The translations under genes and the position numbers were made by a program. A DNA stretch of 37,581 nt from Bacteroidales bacterium (lineage in GTDB: Bacteria > Bacteroidota > Bacteroidia > Bacteroidales > UBA3824). Of this stretch, positions 1 to 7,928 are shown piece by piece; positions within the stretch are counted from its first letter, which is position 1, and each line of letters opens with the position of its first letter. The stretch covers positions 1 through 37,581 of the forward strand of contig JAKSUC010000031.1 of the NCBI GenBank assembly GCA_024413595.1, read 5' to 3'. Below the pieces are notes generated by a model. It did no database searches and was not told the DNA's origin. It saw only the letters and a list, made by a program, of their open reading frames with translations.

Positions 1-305
1 TTAAACAACTATTTGAAACAGCTGAAATTGCAAAATTTACTCCAACAGAACGCCTTGATTATGAAGAAAGTCTTAAAATATACAGAGATTTATATAGTAC
101 TTTTAAAACAAAATATAACAAAGGTTTTGCAAAAGGACTAAAACAGGGTGAAAAAATCGGTATTGAAAAAGGTCGTGAAGAAGAACGAACTAAAGCCCAT
201 CAAGAAAAACTTGATATGGCTATAAAAATGAAAACTGATGGAATGCCTAATGAAATAATAATTAAATATTTAGGCTTAACTCTTAATGAAATCGAAAAAC
301 TATAA
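1..305 (+). CDS. Rpn/PD-(D/E)XK-type nuclease family protein, C-terminal part
   Basis: An open frame enters from the left edge (first full codon at base 3) and stops with TAA at 303-305, so only about the last 100 residues are present. The visible part has a segment rich in E-R-L-D-Y-E-E-S-L-K, then a charged G-K-G-L-K-Q-G-E-K-I-G repeat-like helix, and ends in a motif like M-P-N-E-I-I-I-K-Y-L-G-L-T-L-N-E-I. This tail is typical of the Rpn family (PD-(D/E)XK nuclease domain, often annotated as transposase) that is abundant in Bacteroidales. The catalytic domain lies outside the window, so activity cannot be judged. The gene ends at a strong hairpin terminator. Confidence 0.7.
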   Translation, partial: KQLFETAEIAKFTPTERLDYEESLKIYRDLYSTFKTKYNKGFAKGLKQGEKIGIEKGREEERTKAHQEKLDMAIKMKTDGMPNEIIIKYLGLTLNEIEKL

Positions 306-316
306 TTGAATATAAA

Positions 317-348
317 AAAAAGACTGACAAAATTGCCAGTCTTTTTAT
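317..348. terminator. Bidirectional intrinsic terminator
   Basis: The arms AAAAAGACTG and CAGTCTTTTT form a 10-bp stem, with a few more pairs inside. Flanking A and T runs make it work on both strands. It lies between the Rpn-type gene (+) and the DUF3237 gene (-), which converge here. Confidence 0.85.
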
Positions 349-367
349 AATATTATAAACTAAAAAA

Positions 368-880
368 TTACTTTACTTTCCAGATTTTTAACGAAATATA
401 ACCATCTCCAAAACCAGGAACACAAACAAAAATATTATTGTTTAACCAATTATATTTACTATCGTTTGGTGCATCAAATTTTGGTGAAGTTCTAAAATAA
501 AAAGTAGGATTTCCTTTTTCATCTTTACCTGAAACAATTAACCCCCAATTTCTTACATGAATATTAACACCATCATCAGTTTGAATACAATAAATTGCTT
601 CAATTTCGTTTCTGTTTTGAGATTTATCAACTAATTGATAATCTGCGCCTCCAGGCAAAACTTTTCCTTTAATATTAGGACCTTCAAAAGTACCGCCAGT
701 AATTGGAATAACAACTCTTTCACCGTGAGATGTATTACCACAACTAAATGCTTGACTACAAACAACTTTTAGTTCAAATACAAATTCCAATTCAGGAGGA
801 ACATTTTGGTCGTTGTTTTGACCAAATAAATTGACTACTCCTAACATACAGAAAGTCAATACTAAAATTATGTTTTTCAT
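368..880 (-). CDS. Secreted DUF3237-domain protein
   Basis: 170 residues. The first 20 or so form a signal peptide (hydrophobic core, cleavage near F-G-Q), so the protein is exported to the periplasm or beyond. The rest fits the DUF3237 family, a small beta-barrel: the motif G-x-V-L-P-G-G-A-D-Y-Q around residues 73-82 and a T-D-D-G-V-x-I-x-V-x-N-x-G segment near residues 101-113 are characteristic. Most DUF3237 proteins I know of are cytoplasmic, so the signal peptide is notable. The biochemical function of the family is not established. It is a single-gene unit with a TAnnTTTG box upstream and shares its terminator with the converging gene. Confidence 0.75.
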   Translation of the reverse strand: MKNIILVLTFCMLGVVNLFGQNNDQNVPPELEFVFELKVVCSQAFSCGNTSHGERVVIPITGGTFEGPNIKGKVLPGGADYQLVDKSQNRNEIEAIYCIQTDDGVNIHVRNWGLIVSGKDEKGNPTFYFRTSPKFDAPNDSKYNWLNNNIFVCVPGFGDGYISLKIWKVK

Positions 881-909
881 ATCTAATTAATTTTTTATAA
901 TGAATAACG

Positions 910-917
910 CAAAGTTA
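910..917 (-). promoter_or_regulatory. Putative -7 box of the DUF3237 gene
   Basis: On the minus strand this reads TAACTTTG, a full match to the Bacteroidota TAnnTTTG box, 30 bases upstream of the ATG. No clear -33 TTTG was seen. Confidence 0.5.
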
Positions 918-969
918 TAATAATCAATTTAGAATAAAAAATTATGAACAAAGATACTTAAACTAACTA

Positions 970-2232
970 TTAAAAATTAGGCGCTTTATTATAAATACTT
1001 ATTAATGAATAAGTTGTATCAGAATTATAAAAGGCATTTTTCATTAAATCAATTAATTCAGAACCATAACCTTGAGGTTCACCATTGCTATGATTTAAAA
1101 GACCAAATTGATCATTTCCAGTTTTGCAATATCCATTGTCCCAATAAAATGGAGAAATATGATAGATATTTGCAAGACGACAAAAATATTCCAAATAATA
1201 TTTTTGAAACAAAAATTCAACGCTATCTTCACGATTAACATTGCCAAATTCACCAAGATAAACAGGAATACCTTTTTGAATAAAATCAGAATTTAATTGA
1301 GCAAAAGTTTCTTCAAGTACTTTTTCATTGTGATTATTAAATGATAATGAGTCAATTGCAGTGTGTCCCCATTGTGAAAATTTAGCTTCAATACAATACA
1401 AAAATGGATCATAACAATGAACAGAAACTGCAATTTTACCCTCAACATTATCCTTAGGTAAAACTAAAAATTTAGCAAGATTTGGACTAGTTGAATAAGC
1501 AGGCACACCAAGATAACGATTTGAATTTTCGCCACCTACACTACGAACTGCATCAACAAAAACTTGGTTCCATTCATTTAAAATATTATATTGTTTACCA
1601 CCGTCAGTTAAATTATCACCACTACCCCATTTTCCATCTTGAATTTCGTTAAATGCTTCAAAAATTAAATATTCACCTTCGTTTTTAAATTTTTCTGCAA
1701 TTTGTTTCCAAACAGAAGATATTTTATTTTTAATATTTTCATTTTCAATAGAGTCGGCAACAGCTTTATTTATATTTAACCAAAAACGACTTGAATATCC
1801 ATCATGATGAATATTAATAATAGTATTTAAACCAGCATTTTTTGCAAAATTTACAAGTTCTGCAACTCTATTAAGAAAAATTTCATCTATTTTATAATCA
1901 GGAGCTTCACCAATATGACCAAGCCAAGTGATGGGAATTCTTACTGATTTAAAACCTAATTTTTTAACATTATTAAAAGTTTGTTGAGTGGCTTTCTCAT
2001 TTCCCCATAATGTTTCTTCAGAAATAGGCAACTCACTTTCACGTGGTTCATAAGCATCCATATTATTTCCTAAATTCCAACCTAATCCTAAAAATTCAGA
2101 AAATTTTTCAGCTTTTTGAACCGATGTTAAATCTTTAGATTGTGTTTGCTGTGTTGATTGATTACAACTAATAGTAGATAACGCTAGAAATAAAGCCAAT
2201 AATGGCTTAAATTTAATTGATACTTTTTTCAT
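970..2232 (-). CDS. Glycoside hydrolase family 5 endoglucanase-like lipoprotein
   Basis: 420 residues. The N-terminus is a lipoprotein signal (lipobox L-S-T-I-S-C, Cys23), so the enzyme is probably membrane-anchored. The GH5 (beta/alpha)8 barrel is clear: G-W-N-L-G-N near residue 51, V-R-I-P-I-T-W near 97, I-N-I-H-H-D near 139-144, the acid/base Glu196 in F-E-A-F-N-E-I, V-S-V-H-C-Y-D-P near 269-276, and the nucleophile Glu328 in Y-L-G-E-F-G-N. Both catalytic glutamates are present, so an active beta-glucanase (cellulase, xyloglucanase or similar) is expected. The motifs look most like subfamily GH5_4, but that is uncertain. No SusC/SusD, regulator or other carbohydrate-active genes lie next to it, so it is not in a recognisable polysaccharide utilisation locus. 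Confidence 0.92.
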   Translation of the reverse strand: MKKVSIKFKPLLALFLALSTISCNQSTQQTQSKDLTSVQKAEKFSEFLGLGWNLGNNMDAYEPRESELPISEETLWGNEKATQQTFNNVKKLGFKSVRIPITWLGHIGEAPDYKIDEIFLNRVAELVNFAKNAGLNTIINIHHDGYSSRFWLNINKAVADSIENENIKNKISSVWKQIAEKFKNEGEYLIFEAFNEIQDGKWGSGDNLTDGGKQYNILNEWNQVFVDAVRSVGGENSNRYLGVPAYSTSPNLAKFLVLPKDNVEGKIAVSVHCYDPFLYCIEAKFSQWGHTAIDSLSFNNHNEKVLEETFAQLNSDFIQKGIPVYLGEFGNVNREDSVEFLFQKYYLEYFCRLANIYHISPFYWDNGYCKTGNDQFGLLNHSNGEPQGYGSELIDLMKNAFYNSDTTYSLISIYNKAPNF

Positions 2233-2549
2233 GATTGATATTTAAAAATTTATAAAAAATAAAATTTAAATAAAAGAAAAAAAACAAAAATAGTGAAAAA
2301 TGATATTTATTTTATTTTGCCAGAAAAAAAATATATATTTGCAATATAACAAATAATAAAAAATACAATTTATTGTATGAAATTATGGTATAATAATCAA
2401 AAAGTTCTTAAAACAAAATAACGTAAACCATCAATATTTATACAAAAAAACAAATAATTAGGTTTATTAAATATGTTTAAAGAAATTGACCAAATAGATT
2501 ATAACAAATATTTAAATAAAATACAATAATTCATGTAAAAAATTAATCC
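2233..2549. other. 317-bp intergenic region between divergent genes
   Basis: Very AT-rich spacer between the GH5 gene (-) and the MoxR operon (+). It holds a good plus-strand promoter candidate (TATATTTG at 2334-2341), followed by a leader of about 200 bases. Inside the leader is an 18-codon open frame (2473-2529, starting M-F-K-E-I-D-Q), which could be a leader peptide or chance. I see no hairpin terminator or riboswitch-like fold. Nothing convincing was found as a minus-strand promoter for the GH5 gene. Confidence 0.5.
2316..2341 (+). promoter_or_regulatory. Putative promoter of the MoxR operon
   Basis: TTTG at 2316-2319 and TATATTTG at 2334-2341, matching the Bacteroidota -33/-7 pattern with a slightly short spacer. 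The start codon is about 210 bases downstream, so the transcript would have a long leader. Confidence 0.5.
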
Positions 2550-3626
2550 ATGCAAGAATTATTAAGACTTCACGCCGAACAACAATTTATAGAAGAATTA
2601 GAAGAATTAAAAAATAACGAAACTAATTCAATACCAGAAAATTGGGCAATGTCGCCACAATCAGTAGTTACGTTTATTATGGGCGGAAAACTTAAAAATG
2701 GTTTTGAAATTACACCCAAATATATAGGTAATAGAAATTTGATAGAAGTTGCAGTTGCAACGCTAGTTACCGACAGAGCATTATTATTATATGGACTTCC
2801 AGGAACAGCCAAAAGTTGGGTTTCAGAAAATATAGCAGCTGCAATTTCAGGTGATTCAACATTAATAGTACAAGGAACAGCAGGAACAGGCGAAGAGTCG
2901 ATACGTTATGGTTGGAATTATGCAAAACTATTAGCAGAAGGACCATCAAAAAATTCTTTAGTAGAAACACCGATTTTAAAAGCCATGAAAAGTGGTAAAA
3001 TTGCTCGTATAGAAGAACTTACAAGAATTGGAGCAGATGTTCAAGATTCTTTAATCACAATATTATCAGAAAAAGCATTACCGATACCAGAATTATCAAC
3101 AGAAATTCAAGCAATTAAAGGATTTAATATAATAGCAACAGCAAATAATCGCGACAAAGGAGTAAACGAACTATCAAGTGCATTGAAACGTCGTTTTAAT
3201 ACAGTAATACTTCCACTTCCAGAAAATACAGAGACAGAAGTAAACATTGTTAAACAGAGAGTTAACGATTTTCACAAAACAATGAAAATGCCAGCAGAAA
3301 AACCAGCAATTGAAGAAATCAGAAGAGTAGTAACAATTTTTAGAGAATTAAGAAACGGTTGCACAATTGATGGTTCTACAAAATTAAAATCACCCTCAGG
3401 AACATTATCTACAGCAGAAGCTATTTCAGTGGTTAATAATGGTTTAGCAATGGCAGGATATTTTGGAGATGGACAAATTCATGTCAAAGATTTAATTTCA
3501 GGAATTTATGGAGCTATAGTAAAAGACCCTGTAAATGACAAAGTTGTATGGCAAGAATATCTTGAAAACGTTGTTAGAAATAGAACAAATTGGGACGATA
3601 TTTATCGCGCATCAAACGAAATGTAA
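2550..3626 (+). CDS. MoxR-family AAA+ ATPase (YehL-like)
   Basis: 358 residues, a single AAA+ domain of the MoxR class. Walker A is G-L-P-G-T-A-K-S (residues 82-89). The Walker B equivalent reads I-A-R-I-E-E-L (153-157 region), with Glu-Glu where most AAA+ proteins have Asp-Glu. Sensor 1 is A-T-A-N-N (196-200), and Arg214-Arg215 follow. MoxR ATPases act as chaperone-like remodellers and are nearly always paired with von Willebrand A (VWA) proteins, as here. It is the first gene of a tight operon: 6 bases separate it from the DUF5682 gene. Order and lengths resemble E. coli yehL-yehM-yehP, whose function is unknown. The client or target of this ATPase cannot be read from the sequence. Confidence 0.9.
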   Translation: MQELLRLHAEQQFIEELEELKNNETNSIPENWAMSPQSVVTFIMGGKLKNGFEITPKYIGNRNLIEVAVATLVTDRALLLYGLPGTAKSWVSENIAAAISGDSTLIVQGTAGTGEESIRYGWNYAKLLAEGPSKNSLVETPILKAMKSGKIARIEELTRIGADVQDSLITILSEKALPIPELSTEIQAIKGFNIIATANNRDKGVNELSSALKRRFNTVILPLPENTETEVNIVKQRVNDFHKTMKMPAEKPAIEEIRRVVTIFRELRNGCTIDGSTKLKSPSGTLSTAEAISVVNNGLAMAGYFGDGQIHVKDLISGIYGAIVKDPVNDKVVWQEYLENVVRNRTNWDDIYRASNEM

Positions 3627-3632
3627 AATATA

Positions 3633-5840
3633 ATGTCAGAAATACAATTTTTTGGAATACGTCACCATGGTCCAGGTTCAAGCAAAAATGTTATAAAGGC
3701 ATTACAAAAAATGCAACCTGACATTATTTTACTAGAAGGACCACCAGAAGCAGACAACCTAATTAAAATGGTGTCACATAACGACATGATACCACCAGTT
3801 GCACTTCTATCCTATCAAACTGACGATACAAAAAATGCAGTTTTATACCCATTTGCAGAATTTTCGCCAGAATGGCAAGTTATGAAATTTGCAAACAAAA
3901 ATAATATTCAAATACGTTTTTTTGATTTACCATTAATCTATATTTTAAATCATCAAAATTTTGAAGAAGAAAAAGATGATATAATTGAACAACAACGAAT
4001 TAATGATCCATTTTCATTATTTGCACAAATTTCAGGTTTAAAAGATGGCGAAGAATGGTGGAACGAATTTATTGAAACGAAGACAAATAGTGATGAAATT
4101 TTTATAGGAATAGAAGAAGCTATAACCGAACTTCGCCAAACATTTCCAAATCAAACAGATAAAAGAGATTTGATACGAGAAGCATGGATGCGAAAACAAA
4201 TAAAAATTGCACAAAAAGATATTTTTTCAAAGATTGCTGTAGTATGTGGCGCTTGGCATGTTCCCGGATTAAAAGAAAAAACAACATTAAATTCAGATAA
4301 TGAAACACTTAAAGGATTATCAAAAGTAAAAGTAGAATGCACATGGATTCCTTGGACTTATGACCGATTAACCAAAAAAAGTGGTTATGGAGCAGGAATA
4401 ATTTCACCAGGATGGTATCATCATATATTTGAAAATCAAAATGATGACGGAACACTATGGTTATCAAAAGTAGCAAATACATTACGTGAAAAAAAATTTG
4501 ATATATCAGTTGCTCATGTAATTGACTCACTTGAACTTGCAAAAGCATCTGCATTATTACGAAATCTTCATAAACCTTCGTTAAAAGAATTTGACGAAGC
4601 AGTAATTTCTGTTATGGGATTTGGAGATAAAGAAATATTAAATATTGTTAAAGAAGAACTTACGGTTTCAAATAGAATAGGAAAAGTTCCTAATGAAGTT
4701 CCCAAAGTTCCATTATTGGCAGATTTTGAAAAAATACAAAAACAATTAAAAATTCCATTTACAAGTGACAGTAAGGAATTGATACTCGATTTAAGAAAAT
4801 CATTAGACTTAAATAGGAGTATATTTTTCCACAGAATAAAAATATTTGATATTAAATGGGCTAAAGAATTAGAAATAAATGGATTAGGCACATTTAAAGA
4901 ACAATGGAAATTGATATATAACGAAAATATAGTTTTAACAATAATAGAAAAAGCAATTTGGGGAAATACAGTAAAAGAAGCTGTAACGCATTATATAGAA
5001 GAATATACGCAAAATACAAATACGATAAAAGATATTTCAAAAATATTAGAAAATGTAATTCCCGCCGATTTATCAGATTTAGAAAAAGTTATTATACAAC
5101 AACTTGACACAATATCAGCAAATTCATCAGACGTTTTAGACATGATGATTTCAGTACCCAATCTTGCAAACATCGTAAAATATGGAAATGTAAGAAATAT
5201 AGACTATACACACATCAAAGAAATATTTAAATCATTGATAGCAAGAATTGTAGCAGGAGGAATACTGATATGTTCAAATGTAGACGAAGACACAGCAAAT
5301 AATATATTAGACAACATAATAAAAACAAATACAGCAATATTTACAATAAACGAAAAATATACTAACAAATTATGGGACAATTTTTTAGTACAAATATTTA
5401 ATTCAAAAGAAGTCCATCCATTAATAAAAGGATTTGCAACTCGACTTATCTATAATAAAGGAGAAATCTCGATGCAAAAAATGCAAAATGCAATAAATTA
5501 TTATACCTCAAAAGCTAATTCAGCAAACGACATGGCATATTGGTTAGAAGGATTTTTGAAAATGTCAGGAACTGTTTTAGTAGTAGACGATAATTTATGG
5601 AATATTGTAAATCAATGGATTAAATCATTAGACAATGAAACATTTATAATATTATTACCAATATTAAGAAGAACATTTTGTAAATTTTCACAATCAGAAA
5701 AAACAAAATTAGGCGAAAAAGCAAAAAATTATGGAGAAAGTGGAATAAAAATATATAACGAAGAAGATGAATTCAGCAACGAAAATTCAGAAAAAATAAT
5801 TTCACTAATATCCCAATTGTTAAACTTAAAATTAGAATAA
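3633..5840 (+). CDS. DUF5682 family protein with Tiki/TraB/EreA-like N-terminal domain
   Basis: 735 residues, cytoplasmic (no signal peptide or membrane segment). The N-terminal 270 residues carry G-I-R-H-H-G-P-G-S (8-16), L-L-E-G-P-P-E-A (33-40), R-E-A-W-M (182-186) and V-V-C-G-A-W-H-V-P-G-L (203-213). The paired G-x-x-H motifs plus an early Glu resemble the Tiki/TraB/EreA/ChaN superfamily of putative metal-dependent hydrolases. The remaining 460 residues look alpha-helical and match nothing I can name. The gene sits between the MoxR ATPase and the VWA protein, and its TAA overlaps the next ATG by one base (TAATG), so translation is probably coupled. This places it as the third component of a MoxR-VWA system, perhaps the effector. 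The family assignment is firm; enzyme activity is inference. Confidence 0.85.
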   Translation: MSEIQFFGIRHHGPGSSKNVIKALQKMQPDIILLEGPPEADNLIKMVSHNDMIPPVALLSYQTDDTKNAVLYPFAEFSPEWQVMKFANKNNIQIRFFDLPLIYILNHQNFEEEKDDIIEQQRINDPFSLFAQISGLKDGEEWWNEFIETKTNSDEIFIGIEEAITELRQTFPNQTDKRDLIREAWMRKQIKIAQKDIFSKIAVVCGAWHVPGLKEKTTLNSDNETLKGLSKVKVECTWIPWTYDRLTKKSGYGAGIISPGWYHHIFENQNDDGTLWLSKVANTLREKKFDISVAHVIDSLELAKASALLRNLHKPSLKEFDEAVISVMGFGDKEILNIVKEELTVSNRIGKVPNEVPKVPLLADFEKIQKQLKIPFTSDSKELILDLRKSLDLNRSIFFHRIKIFDIKWAKELEINGLGTFKEQWKLIYNENIVLTIIEKAIWGNTVKEAVTHYIEEYTQNTNTIKDISKILENVIPADLSDLEKVIIQQLDTISANSSDVLDMMISVPNLANIVKYGNVRNIDYTHIKEIFKSLIARIVAGGILICSNVDEDTANNILDNIIKTNTAIFTINEKYTNKLWDNFLVQIFNSKEVHPLIKGFATRLIYNKGEISMQKMQNAINYYTSKANSANDMAYWLEGFLKMSGTVLVVDDNLWNIVNQWIKSLDNETFIILLPILRRTFCKFSQSEKTKLGEKAKNYGESGIKIYNEEDEFSNENSEKIISLISQLLNLKLE

Positions 5841-6943
5841 TGGAAAGCGAAATTTTAAGACGATGGAGACTAATTTTAGGAGGTGAATGTGATGGAACAG
5901 GCTGTGAATTAAACGGTAAAGATTTAGATATAGATCAATCACTTGAAGGAGTTTATGGAGTAAAAGAAAAAGGAGGATTAGGAAAATCATCTCCCAAAAT
6001 AGCCAAATGGATTGGAGAAATACGAAATTATTTTCCTCCAAGTGTAGTATCTCTAATACAAAAAGATGCAATTAAACGATTAAAAATCAAAGAATTACTT
6101 ACAGAAAAAGAACTTTTGGAAAGTGTTGTTCCAGACATAAATTTGGTAACAACATTGATGAGTTTGAGCAAAACAATACCAGAACAAAACAAAGAAACAG
6201 CCAAAAAAGTAGTTAAACAAGTTGTTGATGAATTAATGCAAAAATTGTTGCTACCTATGCAACAAGCAATTAGAGGCGCATTAAATCGTTCAATACGAAC
6301 AAGAAATCCTAAATTTCACGATATTGATTGGAATACAACAATACTAAAAAACTTAAAAAACTATCAACCAAGCATAAAAAAAATAATTCCAGAAACGACA
6401 TACGGTTTTGGACGTAAACGACATTCAATCAAAGACATAATAATCTGTCTCGATCAAAGTGCATCAATGGATAGTTCCATTGTGTTTGCAAGTATTTATG
6501 CAAGCGTATTAGCATCAATGCCTTCATTAAACACAAAAGTAGTAGCGTTTGATACAGAAGTAGTAGATTTAACAAATTTGGTTCATGATCCAGTAGATTT
6601 ATTATTTGGAATTCAACTTGGAGGAGGAACTGATATTCATAAAGCATTATGTTATTGTAACAAATTGATTACTAAACCTAAAGAAACAATAATGATAGTG
6701 ATATCAGATTTATTTGAAGGAGGTAACGAATATTTTATGTTCAAAAAATTTGAAGAAATTAAAGAACAAGGAGTCAATATAATAACACTTTTATCGTTAA
6801 CAGATAGTGGAACACCACAATATTGTAGAGAAAATGCACAAAAAATTGCTAATCAAGGAATTCCAACATTCTCTTGTAGTCCAGATAAATTTCCAGAAAT
6901 AATGTCACAAGCAATAAACAATCAAGAAATAAATATAAATTAA
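5840..6943 (+). CDS. VWA-domain protein, partner of the MoxR ATPase (YehP-like)
   Basis: 367 residues, cytoplasmic. The N-terminal half (about 1-190) is helical and charged. The C-terminal half is a von Willebrand factor A domain with an intact MIDAS metal site: D-Q-S-A-S at 205-209, Asp238 in A-F-D-T-E, and G-G-G-T-D-I at 261-266. MIDAS-containing VWA proteins bind partners through a divalent metal and are the usual adaptors of MoxR ATPases. Its start overlaps the stop of the DUF5682 gene by one base, and the FKBP gene follows after 14 bases. I infer that it bridges the ATPase to a client or to the DUF5682 protein. Confidence 0.9.
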   Translation: MESEILRRWRLILGGECDGTGCELNGKDLDIDQSLEGVYGVKEKGGLGKSSPKIAKWIGEIRNYFPPSVVSLIQKDAIKRLKIKELLTEKELLESVVPDINLVTTLMSLSKTIPEQNKETAKKVVKQVVDELMQKLLLPMQQAIRGALNRSIRTRNPKFHDIDWNTTILKNLKNYQPSIKKIIPETTYGFGRKRHSIKDIIICLDQSASMDSSIVFASIYASVLASMPSLNTKVVAFDTEVVDLTNLVHDPVDLLFGIQLGGGTDIHKALCYCNKLITKPKETIMIVISDLFEGGNEYFMFKKFEEIKEQGVNIITLLSLTDSGTPQYCRENAQKIANQGIPTFSCSPDKFPEIMSQAINNQEININ

Positions 6944-6957
6944 TATTTAATTATAAT

Positions 6958-7356
6958 ATGACACGAACAGAATATAGAACAGAAAATAATGAATTTTTGA
7001 AAAAAAAATTATCAGAAGAAGGAGTAAAAGAATTATCTAATGGTGTATTATACAAAATATTAGAAGAAGGAACAGGAAAAGGAACTGTAAAATTCAATAG
7101 TATAGTAACATGTCATTACAAAGGTAGTTTAGTAACAGGAACAGTATTTGACGATTCATTTAAACGTACAGTATCAGAAGCCTTTAAAGTAAATTCATTA
7201 ATATCAGGATTTCAAACAGCCTTAATAAATATGCACATAGGCGACCATTGGGAAGTTTATATTCCCTACAAAGAAGGCTATGGAACAAGAAATTGCGGTC
7301 CAATACCAGGATATTCAACTTTAATTTTTGAAATTTTATTAGTTGGAATTGCGTAA
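6958..7356 (+). CDS. FKBP-type peptidyl-prolyl cis-trans isomerase
   Basis: 132 residues without a signal peptide, so cytoplasmic. Residues 25-131 form one FKBP domain: G-x-x-Y-K-I-L-E-E-G-T-G, then V-T-C-H-Y-K-G, G-T-V-F-D-D-S-F, and Y-I-P-Y-K-E-G-Y-G in place of the usual I-P-x-x-x-x-Y-G. It would catalyse proline isomerisation or act as a folding helper. It is the last gene of the MoxR-DUF5682-VWA run, 14 bases behind the VWA gene and on the same strand, so it is probably co-transcribed. I do not know FKBP as a regular member of such operons. The gene converges on the next one, with 7 bases between stop codons. Confidence 0.9.
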   Translation: MTRTEYRTENNEFLKKKLSEEGVKELSNGVLYKILEEGTGKGTVKFNSIVTCHYKGSLVTGTVFDDSFKRTVSEAFKVNSLISGFQTALINMHIGDHWEVYIPYKEGYGTRNCGPIPGYSTLIFEILLVGIA

Positions 7357-7363
7357 TAAAAAA

Positions 7364-7909
7364 TTATAGTTTTTCCATTACGTAACCTAATTTTCTTAAA
7401 GTAATAGATGCGCCAATAAGGTATAAAACTTTGCAACTTAAAGTATAAACAAAAAAAGCAGAAGGAGTACAAGGTTCTATTCCTTCTTGGCGTATTTTAT
7501 TAAGAGCCAATAAAGTACAAGAACGAACAAAGTCTTCACATTTTGTAAATTGATCGTCTTTTAAACCAAGAATTTCGCCACGAACAACTTCATCCATATA
7601 ATCAAACCCACGTTTGTTTTTTAAATGTTCATATAAATTTGGATGCTTACCATAAATGTTCCAATCAGAGTCCCAATATTTTGCAACCGCCATCCCTAAA
7701 TACATTGCCCAACCTAACGAAACAGCAGGATATTTATTTATCTCTTTTGAAGCATCAGCAATATATGAAGGAGATATGCTATCCCATTTTTCAGTGATAT
7801 CAATGGTTTCTAACAACATACCACTTAAATAGTTTTTTTCAGTACAAAAATCAACTAAATTTTTCTTTAAATTATTTTCGTAATTTTCAAAATATTGACT
7901 CTGTTCCAT
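7364..7909 (-). CDS. Conserved Bacteroidales protein of unknown function
   Basis: 181 residues, no signal peptide. It looks mostly alpha-helical, with recognisable stretches Y-P-A-V-S-L-G-W-A-M-Y-L-G-M-A, Y-W-D-S-D-W and R-G-F-D-Y-M-D-E. Similar proteins occur in many Bacteroidales genomes as hypothetical proteins. This is recollection of the family, not a search. It follows the flavin reductase gene by 19 bases on the same strand and is probably its operon partner. No catalytic motif is visible and I propose no function. Confidence 0.75.
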   Translation of the reverse strand: MEQSQYFENYENNLKKNLVDFCTEKNYLSGMLLETIDITEKWDSISPSYIADASKEINKYPAVSLGWAMYLGMAVAKYWDSDWNIYGKHPNLYEHLKNKRGFDYMDEVVRGEILGLKDDQFTKCEDFVRSCTLLALNKIRQEGIEPCTPSAFFVYTLSCKVLYLIGASITLRKLGYVMEKL

Positions 7910-7928
7910 TTAAATATGTTATAAAAAA

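Noticed and set aside
2550..7356. Calling the MoxR operon an anti-phage defence system
   Set aside because: No nuclease, toxin or mobile-element gene is next to it apart from a distant Rpn fragment, so a defence role is not supported by the sequence alone.
7352..7382. Inverted repeat CGTAAT / ATTACG spanning both stop codons of the FKBP and the conserved hypothetical gene
   Set aside because: The stem is weak and has no terminal T run on either strand, so it is not called a terminator.
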